Under the pieces are notes generated by a model. It made no database searches. It was not told where the DNA came from and saw only the letters and a list, made by a program, of their open reading frames with translations. A program made the position numbers and the translations under genes. Of a stretch of 64,000 bases of DNA, positions 8,813-18,195 are shown one piece after another (within the stretch, counting starts at the first letter, position 1; each line of letters starts with the position of its first letter). Origin of the DNA: JANLTX01 sp049840835 (GTDB lineage Bacteria > Armatimonadota > Armatimonadia > Armatimonadales > Armatimonadaceae); the NCBI GenBank assembly GCA_049840835.1, contig JASGJG010000033.1:12595-76594 (forward strand), given 5' to 3'.

Positions 8813-9976
8813 TTACGTCCTCGGCTTCCAGCTCATAGGATACGCGCCATCTTCCAGCGCCGCGGCGGCTTTTGTCAGCTTCAGGGGCCGAAACGTATCC
8901 AGCATGACAGCCAGCTCCTCCGTGCGGGTAGCACCCAGGCTGGCCTCTACCGCGCCAGGCTGTGGTCCGTGAGGCAATCCGGACGGGTGCAGGGTAATGG
9001 AGCCAGTCTCGATACCCCGACGGCTGGCGAAGTTGCCATTGACATAGTAGAGCACTTCATCGGAGTCCAGATTGCTGTGGTTATAGGGCACCGGAATCGC
9101 ATTGGGGTGATAGTCCAGCATGCGCGGCACAAAGCTGCACACCACGAAGTTGCGGGCTTCAAAGGTCTGATGCGAAGGTGGCGGCTGGTGAATACTGCCG
9201 GTAATCGGCTCGAAGTCCCCGATATTCAATGCCCAGGGATAGAGATAGCCATCCCAACCTACCACATCGCAGGGATGGAAGTTGTAGAAATAGGCTGTGA
9301 GTCTCCCACGTGCTTTGATACGCACTTCATGCTGGCCGCTCTCGCTGATAAATAAGGGCTCTGTGGGAGTGCGAATATCTCGCTCGCAAAACGGTGCATG
9401 TTCCTCTAGCTGCCCATAGGCATTTCGATAGCGCTTCGGGGGCTCTATGGTGCTGGCGGAGCTCTCAATAACCAGCATCACAGTGGGACCGGTCTCTTCA
9501 ACAACTCGATAGATAGTGCCGCGCGGTACGATCAGATAGTCCCCCTCCGAGTAGGCCAGGGTTCCGAACATGGTTTCCAGTCGTCCCTTGCCTGTATGCA
9601 CGAAGAGCAGGTCATCGCCATCGGCATTCTTATAGAAATACGGCATCGGTTCCGTGGGCTTCACAAGGCTAAAGCTCACGTCATCGTTAACCAGCAGTGG
9701 TACTCGCCCCGAAACCGGGTCCCCTGAAGGAACGAGATTCCCCGTTTTCAAGTGCCTGTGGCGCAGCGGCTCGAAGTCCAGTGTTTCCGGCTTCAGGTCA
9801 CCCAGATACTCGAACTCCTCTACCTGCGTGGGGAGGTTGTTGTGGTAGAGAATAGAGGCGATTCCCGAAAACCCCTCGGTGCCGAAGACCTGCTCCGCGT
9901 ACAGCGAGCCATCTGGCTTACGAAACTGAGTGTGCCGCTTACGCGGCACCTCACCTAACTTCACATAGTGCGCCAT
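8813..9976 (-). CDS. hmgA: Homogentisate 1,2-dioxygenase
   Basis: 387 residues, shorter than the roughly 430-residue proteobacterial and human enzymes but like the compact bacterial form. Family landmarks: N-terminal GxxPxKRHTQFR, YFxNADGDxLLFVHxGxGxLET, YLIVPRGTIYR, and the iron-site region IHQPPPSHQTFEARNFVVCSF... then YNHSNLDSDEVLYYVNG and HPSGLPHGPQPG, which supply the His and Glu ligands. Known reaction: oxygenolytic ring opening of homogentisate to maleylacetoacetate. Together with hpd, the FAH-family gene and phhA nearby, it builds the tyrosine degradation route. Confidence 0.93.
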   Translation of the reverse strand: MAHYVKLGEVPRKRHTQFRKPDGSLYAEQVFGTEGFSGIASILYHNNLPTQVEEFEYLGDLKPETLDFEPLRHRHLKTGNLVPSGDPVSGRVPLLVNDDVSFSLVKPTEPMPYFYKNADGDDLLFVHTGKGRLETMFGTLAYSEGDYLIVPRGTIYRVVEETGPTVMLVIESSASTIEPPKRYRNAYGQLEEHAPFCERDIRTPTEPLFISESGQHEVRIKARGRLTAYFYNFHPCDVVGWDGYLYPWALNIGDFEPITGSIHQPPPSHQTFEARNFVVCSFVPRMLDYHPNAIPVPYNHSNLDSDEVLYYVNGNFASRRGIETGSITLHPSGLPHGPQPGAVEASLGATRTEELAVMLDTFRPLKLTKAAAALEDGAYPMSWKPRT

Positions 9977-10000
9977 GTATCCGTCCTTTACACGCCATCG

Positions 10001-10816
10001 TTACCGAGGTCGCTGCCAGGGAAAGCGCCAGCGTGGTTGCCGCTCTGCTTTCCCAGCGTGCTCGGTTAGATGGTGCTTCATCGCTTCGGTGTTTTCCTCT
10101 GCCGGGAAAATCACAAAGAACGCTTTTAGCATCTGAAACGGGGATTGGGTCCCCCAGCGAAAGTGAGAGAGATCGCCCGCAGCCTGAGGCCAGTCTATAT
10201 TATCAATCTTACACTCGGTCTGAGAGCTACCATCGGGCTGTTTCGAGGTAAACAAATAGACTGAGTGGAGCCCAGTGCCAAGAGCGGCCGCCGATGCACC
10301 GGCATTCGCCACGTGGTCTTGTAGTAACACCTCGAAGGTCTGGTGCATGATGCCTACTTCGGGCTTCTGCAGGGCCGCAAGCTGCATGGAAAGGTAGCCT
10401 TTCCAGGTTATTGTTGCTCCATTGCCCTTAGATTGCGTCATCAAGGAGATAGGAAAGACTCCCACAGCCTCTTCGGGTGGGGTCTCCAGAAACAGTGCGC
10501 GGAGAGCCAGCCAGACCAGCACGGTGAAGTTATGGGCACAGGCCGCTATCCCCTGCTCTCCTCCACTCAGACCGACCTCGATATGCTCTACCACATGCAC
10601 AGTCGAGTTCCAGGTGAAATACACCGTAAACTGCACCAGAGTGATATCGCAGGGGACACTGGCTGGTTTCTCCAGTAAGACTGCGACTATCCGAGCATCC
10701 GCTAATCGGGTATGGATAACCCCATCATCATCCACGAAAGCGCTACATCCAGACTCTGTTACGCGCTCCAGGAGAGACTGCTCTAGCTGTCTTTGTAGTT
10801 CGTAGTGAGTGGTCAT
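10001..10816 (-). CDS. Hypothetical protein, 271 aa
   Basis: 271 residues, not recognised. It has an N-terminal helix with ELQRQLEQSLLERV, a mixed alpha/beta body with several beta-like stretches (ITLVQFTVYFTWNSTVHVVEHIEVGL) and a conserved-looking GTGLHSVYLFTSKQPDGS segment, then a basic C-terminal tail (RQPRWRFPWQRPR). There is no signal peptide and no clear membrane span. It follows the 111-aa membrane-tail gene by only 7 nt on the same strand, so the two are probably an operon pair. Confidence 0.7.
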   Translation of the reverse strand: MTTHYELQRQLEQSLLERVTESGCSAFVDDDGVIHTRLADARIVAVLLEKPASVPCDITLVQFTVYFTWNSTVHVVEHIEVGLSGGEQGIAACAHNFTVLVWLALRALFLETPPEEAVGVFPISLMTQSKGNGATITWKGYLSMQLAALQKPEVGIMHQTFEVLLQDHVANAGASAAALGTGLHSVYLFTSKQPDGSSQTECKIDNIDWPQAAGDLSHFRWGTQSPFQMLKAFFVIFPAEENTEAMKHHLTEHAGKAERQPRWRFPWQRPR

Positions 10817-10823
10817 TTCCGTG

Positions 10824-11159
10824 TTACCCTGGCGCTGTCATTGCTACTGGTCGGCTCGGATTCGCACGCATCTGGCTGCCTACGTAAAAGATTGTGATAA
10901 TCCCCAGGACTACCAGCGCCAGGCCGATTATAAGAGCCCGCCCACGCTCCGTGACCACAAAACTCAGGTCAGCCTGGTCTGCATACAGGCGCTGATGGGC
11001 TTCTTCCACGCTCTGACGCACAATCGCATCATCGAGTTGTAGCGCTTCTCTGTTCTTCGGGTCTTCTGCGAGCACCGAATCTACCAGCTCCCGCGCTGCT
11101 ATTTCGTCACTTGCCTCTAAAAAAATCTGGGCTTTGTTCAGCCGCTCCGAGATGGTCAT
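10824..11159 (-). CDS. Small tail-anchored membrane protein
   Basis: 111 residues. The N-terminal two thirds are helical and acidic (ERLNKAQIFLEASDEIAARELVDSVLAEDPKNREAL), resembling one TPR-like hairpin. A single hydrophobic segment at about 82-102 (ALIIGLALVVLGIITIFYVGS) is followed by a short tail. It is probably anchored with the repeat facing the cytoplasm. It lies directly upstream of the 271-aa gene and downstream of the FAH-family gene. Function unknown. Confidence 0.7.
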   Translation of the reverse strand: MTISERLNKAQIFLEASDEIAARELVDSVLAEDPKNREALQLDDAIVRQSVEEAHQRLYADQADLSFVVTERGRALIIGLALVVLGIITIFYVGSQMRANPSRPVAMTAPG

Positions 11160-11184
11160 GGTTTATCTCCTTGCGGTGAGCAAC

Positions 11185-11898
11185 TCAAACAATTTTGTTG
11201 GTCAGTGTCCCCAATCGTTCTATTTTCAGTTGGACCTCATCGCCCGCCTGTAGCCAGGGCCAGATACCATCGGCAAACTCGGTGATACAACCTGTACCCA
11301 CAGTTCCCGAACCAATCAGATCTCCTGGCTTCAACACGGTGTTTCGACTTGCTACCGAAATCAACTCGGCAAAGGTCCAGTTCATATCTCTGGTATTTCC
11401 GCCACCACGTTGCTCACCATTTACATATACATACATCTCTAAATCGTAGTGGTTCCCTCTATTAGAGCCGCTAACTCGGTCTGTTAGCTCATCGGGAGTC
11501 ACTAAAACAGGTCCTACGGTGGTGGCAAAGTCTTTTCCTTTGGCGGGTCCCAGTCCCACTTTCATCTCGCGGCGCTGAATATCTCGCATAGACCAGTCGT
11601 TAAGAATGGTGAAGCCCTGAATGTAGCTGTCCGCCTCAGTCACTGAGATATTTCCGCCCTCTTTGCCAATGACCACGGCCCACTCCAGCTCGTAGTCCAA
11701 CTCACTCGTTTCCTCAGGCTTTCGGATCTCGGCGCCATCGAAAACAATACTGGCCGTGTTAGAAAAGTAAAACACAGGGGCTTCGTACCACTCGGGCACC
11801 ATATCCAGCCCACGCTTCTTGCGGGCGTTCTTCACATGCGCCTCAAACGCATAGAAGTCTCGAAACGACGGAAAGCTGGCAGGCAGGGGCAAGTGCAT
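11185..11898 (-). CDS. Fumarylacetoacetate hydrolase family protein
   Basis: 237 residues. FAH-fold motifs are clear: the metal-binding Glu-x-Glu in LDYELEWAVVIG (Glu70, Glu72), the NDWSMRDIQRRE loop, GPAKGKDFATTVGPVLVTPDEL and C-terminal GSGTVGTGC.TEFADGIWPWLQAGDEV. Such enzymes hydrolyse fumarylpyruvate or fumarylacetoacetate-type diketoacids. Next to hpd and hmgA, the final step of tyrosine breakdown (fumarylacetoacetate to fumarate plus acetoacetate) is the natural reading. It begins at LPLPASFPSFRDFYAFEAHV, which in longer homologues is preceded by an N-terminal domain of some 60-80 residues, so the protein may be naturally short or have lost its 5' end. Confidence 0.85.
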   Translation of the reverse strand: MHLPLPASFPSFRDFYAFEAHVKNARKKRGLDMVPEWYEAPVFYFSNTASIVFDGAEIRKPEETSELDYELEWAVVIGKEGGNISVTEADSYIQGFTILNDWSMRDIQRREMKVGLGPAKGKDFATTVGPVLVTPDELTDRVSGSNRGNHYDLEMYVYVNGEQRGGGNTRDMNWTFAELISVASRNTVLKPGDLIGSGTVGTGCITEFADGIWPWLQAGDEVQLKIERLGTLTNKIV

Positions 11899-11905
11899 GT
11901 GAAAT

Positions 11906-12412
11906 CTATCTTCCTCGAATCAATCTCTTTACATTGAACTGCTGGTCTTCAACAATAGCGAAGTGGGCTCCCGGCATAGCGGGCACTCTGGAGAATGACA
12001 ACCGCCATCCCCTTTCGTCCTTAGTAGCTCTCAATTCTATTGAATGCTCTGAATAGAATTTCATTCCCTTATCTAACAAAAGGAATTTGTAGGCAGCAAT
12101 TATGGCTTTGCACTCCATTACATCCGAGCTTTTGAATCTGCCGCCAGTAATCCCAACCACTTTTTTCTGGCTATCCAGAACAACACTGCCTAGCAATTTT
12201 TTTGCACCCGTTAGAAAGCGCACTTCGAACCGTTTGTCACCACGGTTCTTTATCTCCACCAGGGTAGACTCTATCCTCCCAGTGGCTTCTTTGCGCGAGA
12301 AGATTCCCTTCCCTTGAACAGCCACTACGGCTTGTTGGAGTATTTCCCAGTACGCAATTTCGGCCATAGTTTCTGCCAGCTCGAAAATCAATGCCGCCTT
12401 TTCAGGCGGCAT
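11906..12412 (-). CDS. Hypothetical protein between hpd and the FAH gene
   Basis: 168 residues from ATG 12412 (MPPEKAALIFELAETMAEIAYWE), 4 nt after the hpd stop, so coupled translation is likely. The frame stays open upstream inside hpd, but that part is a shadow. A helical N-terminus is followed by beta-rich stretches (VEIKNRGDKRFEVRFLTGAKKLLGSVVLDSQKKVVGITGG) and a long helix (VMECKAIIAAYKFLLLDKG). No signal peptide or known motif. Its base composition is somewhat more AT-rich than its neighbours. Function unknown. Confidence 0.65.
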   Translation of the reverse strand: MPPEKAALIFELAETMAEIAYWEILQQAVVAVQGKGIFSRKEATGRIESTLVEIKNRGDKRFEVRFLTGAKKLLGSVVLDSQKKVVGITGGRFKSSDVMECKAIIAAYKFLLLDKGMKFYSEHSIELRATKDERGWRLSFSRVPAMPGAHFAIVEDQQFNVKRLIRGR

Positions 12413-12416
12413 AAAT

Positions 12417-13517
12417 TTATAAGGTTCCCCGGCGCTCTTGCTCGCGTTCGATGGCTTCAAAGAGGGCTTTGAAGTTGCCTTTGCCGAAGCTGCGGGAGCC
12501 GTGGCGCTCGATGATTTCAAAGAACACCGTGGGGCGGTCTTCTACCGGAGCAGTGAAGATTTGCAGCAGATACCCTTCATCATCACGGTCTACCAGAATG
12601 CCTAGCTCGGCCAGCTCTTTGAAGTCTTCGTCGATCTCCCCGACACGGTCGGGCAGTACTTCGTAGTAGGCGGACGGCACGCGCAGGAAGTTCACATCGT
12701 TCTCACGGAGCTGCCGAATCGTTTTGACGATGTCTCGGGTGCCCATGGCGATATGCTGCACACCGGGGCCACCGTAGAACTCCAGATACTCTTCAATCTG
12801 CGACTTCTTGCGCCCCTCCGCAGGCTCGTTTAAGGGGAACTTGATTCGCCCAGCGCCACCCTGCACCACTTTAGACATGAGTGCTGTGTACTCGGTGGAG
12901 ATGTCTTTGTCGTCGAAGTGGACCAACTGCGAGAATCCAAGGATCTTTTCGTAGAACCCCACCCACTCGTCCATCTTGCCTTCTTCGACATTGCCGACGA
13001 TATGGTCGATGGCCACCAGGCCACAATCCTGAGCAGGTTTCTGATAGCGCTCGGGGTCCAGTGGGCGATAGCCGGGTGCGAAGACACCGGTGTAGTTGTC
13101 GTGGTTCACAAAGCTATGGGTGGTATCCCCGTAAGCCTGAATGCTGGCGAAAGTCACCGAGCCGAACTCATCGGTAATGGTGGTGGGAGGTACTTCCGAA
13201 ACGGCGCCTCGCTCTACCGCGAGCTTATGGGCCAGTTCGACATTGTCTACTTCCATGGCAATGTCTCGCACACCATCACCGTGCTTCTCCAGCCGCCCGC
13301 CTTCGGGATGACCAGCTCGAAGCGGGGATTCTAGCACGAGAATGATGTTGCCTTGCTTCAAGACATAGCCCGCTTCATCGTGGGAGCCTGTCTCTAACCC
13401 CTTATAGGCGGCAATCTCAAAGCCGAATGCGTTTCGGTAGAAGTACGCCGATTGCCGGGCGTTACCGACAAAGAAGCGCACATGGTGAATGCGCCGCAGC
13501 GGAATATCTTCGCTCAT
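12417..13517 (-). CDS. hpd: 4-hydroxyphenylpyruvate dioxygenase
   Basis: 366 residues from ATG 13517 (MSEDIPLRRIHHV). A second in-frame ATG at 13529 has its G-rich stretch only one base away, so 13517 is preferred. There are two vicinal-oxygen-chelate domains. The iron ligands are in DHIVGNVEEGKMDEWVGFYE (His), PGVQHIAMGTRDI (His) and VFFEIIERHGSRSFGKGNFK (Glu), the last being the diagnostic C-terminal HPPD motif. Known reaction: 4-hydroxyphenylpyruvate plus O2 to homogentisate and CO2. It heads the minus-strand tyrosine degradation run toward the FAH gene and hmgA. Confidence 0.95.
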   Translation of the reverse strand: MSEDIPLRRIHHVRFFVGNARQSAYFYRNAFGFEIAAYKGLETGSHDEAGYVLKQGNIILVLESPLRAGHPEGGRLEKHGDGVRDIAMEVDNVELAHKLAVERGAVSEVPPTTITDEFGSVTFASIQAYGDTTHSFVNHDNYTGVFAPGYRPLDPERYQKPAQDCGLVAIDHIVGNVEEGKMDEWVGFYEKILGFSQLVHFDDKDISTEYTALMSKVVQGGAGRIKFPLNEPAEGRKKSQIEEYLEFYGGPGVQHIAMGTRDIVKTIRQLRENDVNFLRVPSAYYEVLPDRVGEIDEDFKELAELGILVDRDDEGYLLQIFTAPVEDRPTVFFEIIERHGSRSFGKGNFKALFEAIEREQERRGTL

Positions 13518-13529
13518 GTTGATAATCAT

Positions 13530-13747
13530 ACCCCCAAAAATGCAGACTGTCTGCATAGAGAATTCCATGGTCGGGAAACGGGTTCTGGAACCAGAGACAT
13601 TTCGTACTACTATGGATAAGTGTATGTGTGCCCGCAAAAAGCCTCTGCTCCCTCTAATCGAAAGGGAATTATCGGCTGGATATATACAAAACAAACAGAG
13701 ACGGGGTATACTTATTAGGACAGACCCAACGGAGTGCCCGTCCCTCG
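13530..13747 (+). promoter_or_regulatory. Divergent promoter region hpd / CoA ligase operon
   Basis: 218 bp separating the divergent hpd and acyl-CoA ligase runs. It is AT-richer than its surroundings. A TATACT at 13707-13712 could be a -10 box for the rightward operon, about 35 nt before its start. No convincing -35 box or palindromic operator was found, so the call is by position. Confidence 0.4.
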
Positions 13748-15374
13748 ATGCAGAGTAACGACGATAACCTGGACCCGGCGACAATTCCTCTTGTCGAACA
13801 TGCCCGTAGCACTTCGGCGGGTTCTTATCTGTACTCCTACCCCAATATTGGTGCCGCGCTTCAAGCTAGAGTTCAGAGGCAGCCTGGCGCGGAGTTTATT
13901 ACCTTCCGAGATACAGACGGCTCCCGTCGATCACTCAATTTCGCTGACCTGGACCAGGCGGCCCTGCGTGTGGCGCAGAAGCTCCTGGTCGATTTGGAGT
14001 TGCAACCTGGTTGCCGTATCGCCACTCTCACTGGGAACTCCTTAGACACTGTTATTCTCTACTTTGGAGCCTGGCTCTCAGGTATTACCGTTGTGCCGAT
14101 CAACGTCACTGAAGACGATGACCGTATCGCCTTCGTACTGGAGAATGCCGGAATCTCCGTTGCTTTTGCACCGGAAGACCAGGCAGGCCGCTGTAATGAC
14201 ACTCGGGTGCTGCTCCCTTCAGAGATGCTGGCAGAATCGCCGCTTGAGAACTTGCCTTCAGTGGGGCTAAATTCCGAGGCGCTGATTGTCTATACATCCG
14301 GAACCACGGGAGCCCCCAAAGGAGTGGTACTGGAGCATCAGAACCTGATTGCGGATGCCCAGGGAATTACGCGCTGGCATGCTTTCGAGCCGCTAGGAGT
14401 CGCCCCGAGTGAACGGGCGATGTGTGTACTGCCGATTCACCATGTGAACGGCATTGTGGTTACGCTGATTACCCCCCTACTTTCGGGGGGAAGCGTGGTG
14501 CTGAACCGCAAGTTCTCTGCCAGTAAGTTCTGGCAGATTCTCACCGAAGAGAAGTGTACGTGGTGCAGCGTGGTGCCAACCATTCTTGCCTTTCTGTGTG
14601 AGTGCAAGCCTGAGAACTGGCACGCGCCGCCGGACTTCCGCCACTTTATCTGCGGCGCAGGCCCGCTCACTACTGACCTTGCCCACCGTTTCCATACGCA
14701 CTTTGGCCTCAAAGTCGTGCATGGATACGGACTTTCAGAGACCACCTGCTACTCGTGCTTTTTGCCTATTGAATTGAGCGAAGACGACTACGCCCGCTGG
14801 ATGTGGGGCGAGGGGTTCCCTAGCATCGGGGTTCCGCTGCCTGGAAAACGAAATGGCGATTCACTCGGACTCTGGCGAGGTGCTAGGGCGGGGCGAGCGG
14901 GGCGAGATAGTCGCACGTGGCGTGAACGTGATGCGCGCCTACTTTCGCCGCCCGGATGCCAACGCCGATACGTTTAAGCACGGCTGGTTCCGCTCCGGCG
15001 ACGAGGGTTTCTATCTAATTGGCGACGATGGTCAGCACTATTTCTTCATCACCGGGCGCCTGAAGGAACTGATCATCCGGGGCGGCGTGAACTACTCCCC
15101 GTTTGAAATCGATGAGATCCTGGCCCAGATTCCGGGTGTAAAAGCAGGCGATGGCTGTTGGGTTTGAGAACAACTTCTACGGCGAAGAGATTGGCGCCTA
15201 TATCCAGAAAGAACCAGACACGACCATTACCGCAGAGGCCGTCCTGGAGTTCTGCGCCGCGCACCTGCCGTTCAATAAACGTCCCAAAATAGTCTCTTCG
15301 GTGAGGACTTCCCGGTGACCAGCACCGGGAAGTACCAACGAAACAAGCTCAAAGCTCTGCTTTGCTGCCTATAA
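13748..15374 (+). CDS. Acyl-CoA ligase (AMP-forming), frameshifted
   Basis: Class I adenylate-forming enzyme of about 540 residues once three frame breaks are mended. The P-loop YTSGTTGAPKGV is at 182-193, GYGLSETT follows, then the hinge GWFRSGDEGF, FFITGRLKELIIRGGVNYSPFEID and the C-terminal catalytic-lysine motif TSTGKYQRNKL. Breaks: an extra A in the AAAA run at 14845-14848, a second near 15150 and a third near 15296. Each restores perfect family sequence in another frame, so they look like sequencing indels, not decay. It activates a fatty or other carboxylic acid with CoA. It heads the long rightward operon, so supplying the acyl-CoA dehydrogenases downstream is plausible. The exact substrate is unknown. 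Confidence 0.85.
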
Positions 15375-15422
15375 AGACGCGGAATCGTCCGCGAGGACGT
15401 TCGGCGAAGCCCTTAGCGAGGG

Positions 15423-16338
15423 ATTTCAATCCCCACGACAGCCGGGCTTACCACGGGGCAGGCTCCGTTTATCGAAGAAGCACAGGCGGATCATAAACTC
15501 TATATTGGGCAGCCCTATGAGTTGTACACCGAGACAAATCACCATGCCTGGCAGCCAGCTTTATGCGCGTCAGCAATCTCGGTGGCAGCGCTATGCAAAT
15601 CGGCACTTCCTCAAAGGGATAGAAACCCTCTGCCTGAATCCTGACCGGGTGCCGCGCTTAGCCGATGTAAACCAGTTCCTCTCGCCGCGCACAGGATTCT
15701 CCGCCAAAGCAGTGAGCGGTTATGTGCCTGCGTTTCAGTTCTTCGACTGCCTGCGTCAGCGTGCGTTCCCTACCACCATTACAATTCGAGATGCCGAGCG
15801 ACTGGACTATCTACCCGAGCCAGATATCTTCCATGACATCGCTGGGCATGTGCCCATGCATACCGACCCCGCATTCGCGGATGCTCTGGTACGTTTTGGC
15901 GACTGTGCCCACACAGCGGCAGAGATAGTAGCAGGTATCGCCGATGAAGCGGAGCAGACCCGCAAGTTCGGCTCGATTATCAAGGCCATGGCTCGCTTCT
16001 TCTGGTTCACGATGGAGTTCGGCCTGATGCGCGAGGAACTCACTCAAAGCTTATGGAAGCGGCCTACTCAGTTCCTACGGAGAGATGAAGCATTGCGATT
16101 GATTCTCCAGAGGTTCAGCGATTACCCGATTCAGTTAGAATGGGTCATCAATCAATACTTTGAGATAGACCACTATCAGCCACTTCTCTTCGTGGTGGAT
16201 TCGTTTGAGCATCTGTTCGAGCTGGTCGGCACCTTAGAAGAGTGGATGAAAGACGGAAAGTTAGATCATGTGGCTCCGGGTGAGCCCTATGTGTCGGAAA
16301 CGGATTTGAGGAGTTTTCTGGATCATGCCAATCGTTGA
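15423..16338 (+). CDS. phhA: Phenylalanine 4-monooxygenase, frameshifted near the 5' end
   Basis: Aromatic amino acid hydroxylase, about 305 residues. The body matches the family: HFLKGIETL, LSPRTGFSAKAVSGYVP, iron ligands in DIFHDIAGHVPMHTDP (two His) and MEFGLMREE (Glu). The N-terminal part (HKLYIGQPYELYTETNHHAWQ) is in another frame, and one extra base in the GCAGCCAGC stretch near 15552 separates the two. The true start is uncertain: the frame opens after a TAG at 15414, and the first possible initiator is ATT 15423 (ISIPTTAGLT), an unusual codon that may itself be a base error. Known reaction: phenylalanine to tyrosine with tetrahydrobiopterin, feeding hpd and hmgA. Confidence 0.9.
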
Positions 16339-17452
16339 TGTCCTTGTGCCTCAGATGGGTGAGGGCCTGCAGGAAGTGCTCGTTGTGGAGTTCTTCAAGA
16401 AGCCGGGGGATAGTATCCGCCGCGATGAGCCGTTCTATTCCATGGAGACGGACAAGGCGACGATGGAAGTGGAGTGCCCCCACGAAGGCACTCTGGTAGA
16501 GTGGCTCGCCAGTGAAGGCGACACAGTCGCTATTGGAGTCCCTATCTGCCGCATGGAGGTAACTGAGGATGCTGCCACGACCTCTACTCCAGAGCCAGCC
16601 CCTCCAGCCCTCAATAGTGGGAGTGCTAGAGAGGGAAGTGCTTCTGCCGGTACGGTAGATCTCCGCTCTGTTCCGCCACGCACTCGTGCCTATGCCAAAG
16701 AGAAGGGCATTGAGGATGATGTGTTGGTCACAGTTCCGGCGGCAGGCGGCAAGCTCATGCCTACGGATATCGACGCGTTCTTAGACCAGCAGCCGACCAC
16801 GCCCTCCGAATGGACCGAGCGCCCGCTCTCGCCGCAGGACAAGACTTTCGTATACCGGCTGCGGCGTAGTGCGGAGCAGGCGGTTCCAGCTACTGCCAAG
16901 CGGCAGCTGAACTGGGCGCCGGTACGGGCATACGCAGAAAAGCAGCGAGCAGCTATGCCGGGCAATACGCCGTCTAGCTTTAACTGTGTGGCGTATGCGA
17001 TTGCGCAAGCAGTCAAAGAACACCCTAAGTTCCGCTCCACCCTGCTCCGTGAGGAGATTGTGCGTGAGCATAAGCACGTGAACCTGGGAATTGCGGTAGC
17101 GGTGCCCACTGGCGAACTCACCGTTGCTGTGGTGCCAGCCGCCGATGCCATGAGTTTTGAGGAATTCGTAAGTGCTAGCAAGGTAAATATCGCCGTAGCA
17201 CGCGGCGGCACAGACCAGGCAACAGAGTCCACACAGCTTCTGCTGACCTATATGGGACCGTACGAAATCATGGACGCAGTTCCCGTACTGGTAGCCCCTG
17301 CTGCTGCCGTTATCTTCATAGGGTCACCGTTCGAGCAGGGTGACAAGCTCATGGTGAACCTGGTGCTGACCTTTGACCATCGATTGGTGCATGGTGTAGA
17401 GGCCGCTGAATTTTTGAAGACGATAGCCAAGAACGTGGAGGGGTTGGTTTGA
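16325..17452 (+). CDS. 2-oxoacid dehydrogenase E2 acyltransferase, lone subunit
   Basis: 375 residues: an N-terminal lipoyl domain with the lipoylated Lys44 in METDKATMEV, a Pro/Ala-rich linker, a peripheral-subunit-binding domain (PPRTRAYAKEKGIED...GKLMPTDIDAF, about 118-155) and a catalytic acyltransferase domain. The catalytic motif HxxxDG reads HRLVHG (His351 kept, Asp355 replaced by His), an unusual change at a residue that stabilises the transition state. No E1 or E3 gene is nearby. It could serve a branched-chain 2-oxoacid, pyruvate or acetoin complex with E1/E3 encoded elsewhere. It overlaps phhA by 14 nt and etfB by 4 nt, so it is part of the same operon. Confidence 0.8.
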   Translation: MPIVDVLVPQMGEGLQEVLVVEFFKKPGDSIRRDEPFYSMETDKATMEVECPHEGTLVEWLASEGDTVAIGVPICRMEVTEDAATTSTPEPAPPALNSGSAREGSASAGTVDLRSVPPRTRAYAKEKGIEDDVLVTVPAAGGKLMPTDIDAFLDQQPTTPSEWTERPLSPQDKTFVYRLRRSAEQAVPATAKRQLNWAPVRAYAEKQRAAMPGNTPSSFNCVAYAIAQAVKEHPKFRSTLLREEIVREHKHVNLGIAVAVPTGELTVAVVPAADAMSFEEFVSASKVNIAVARGGTDQATESTQLLLTYMGPYEIMDAVPVLVAPAAAVIFIGSPFEQGDKLMVNLVLTFDHRLVHGVEAAEFLKTIAKNVEGLV

Positions 17453-18195
17453 AGATCCTGGTGCCGGTGAAGCGGGTTCCCGACCCCTATGAGAAAGTCC
17501 GTGTAGAGAATGGTGCACTGGCGCTAGAGGACATCAAGTGCGTCATCAACCCATTCGATGAGATTGCTTTGGAAGAAGCGATTCGCCTAAAGGAAAACGG
17601 CGCCGATGCAGAAATCGTGGCGGTGAGTGTTGGTACTAGCGACTCGGAGGAGCAGCTTCGCTCGGCTCTCGCTATGGGTGCGGACCGTGCCGTGCTAATA
17701 GAAACAGAGGATGTTCTGGAGCCTGGCAGTACCGCAAGGCTCTTGAAGAACCTGACCGAGCAAGAAGGCGCCAATCTTGTGCTCATGGGCAAGCAGGCCA
17801 TCGATGATGACTACGGCACCACTGGGCAGATGCTAGCGGCGCTCCTGGATTGGCCCATGGCAACCTTCGCCAGCGAAGTGAAGCTGGACGCCGAAGCCAC
17901 CGCCACCGTGGTGCGTGAGGTAGACGCAGGACGCGAAACCGTGCGCGTGTCTTTGCCCGCCGTGATTACCGCTGATCTGCGGCTTAATGAGCCGCGCTAT
18001 ATCGCGCTTCCAGCTATCATGCGTGCTCGCTCCAAGCCGCTAGTCCGCCTCGATGTAGACGAGCTAGGCGGTGTTGCAGCGGCTCAAATCGAAACCGTAG
18101 AGTTATTATCGCCCCCAGCCCGAAAAGCGGGCCGTAAAGTGGGCAGCGTGGACGAGCTGATTGCCGCCCTGAAAGACGAGGCGAAGGTTCTATGA
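17449..18195 (+). CDS. etfB: Electron transfer flavoprotein beta subunit
   Basis: 248 residues with a TTG start overlapping the E2 stop. ETF-beta features: MKILVPVKRVPDPYEKVR, CVINPFDEIALEEAIRLKENG, VLMGKQAIDDDYGTTGQMLAALLDWP, then PRYIALPAIMRARSKP. With EtfA it forms the soluble FAD/AMP heterodimer that collects electrons from acyl-CoA dehydrogenases. The stop overlaps etfA in an ATGA, showing tight coupling. Confidence 0.95.
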   Translation: MKILVPVKRVPDPYEKVRVENGALALEDIKCVINPFDEIALEEAIRLKENGADAEIVAVSVGTSDSEEQLRSALAMGADRAVLIETEDVLEPGSTARLLKNLTEQEGANLVLMGKQAIDDDYGTTGQMLAALLDWPMATFASEVKLDAEATATVVREVDAGRETVRVSLPAVITADLRLNEPRYIALPAIMRARSKPLVRLDVDELGGVAAAQIETVELLSPPARKAGRKVGSVDELIAALKDEAKVL

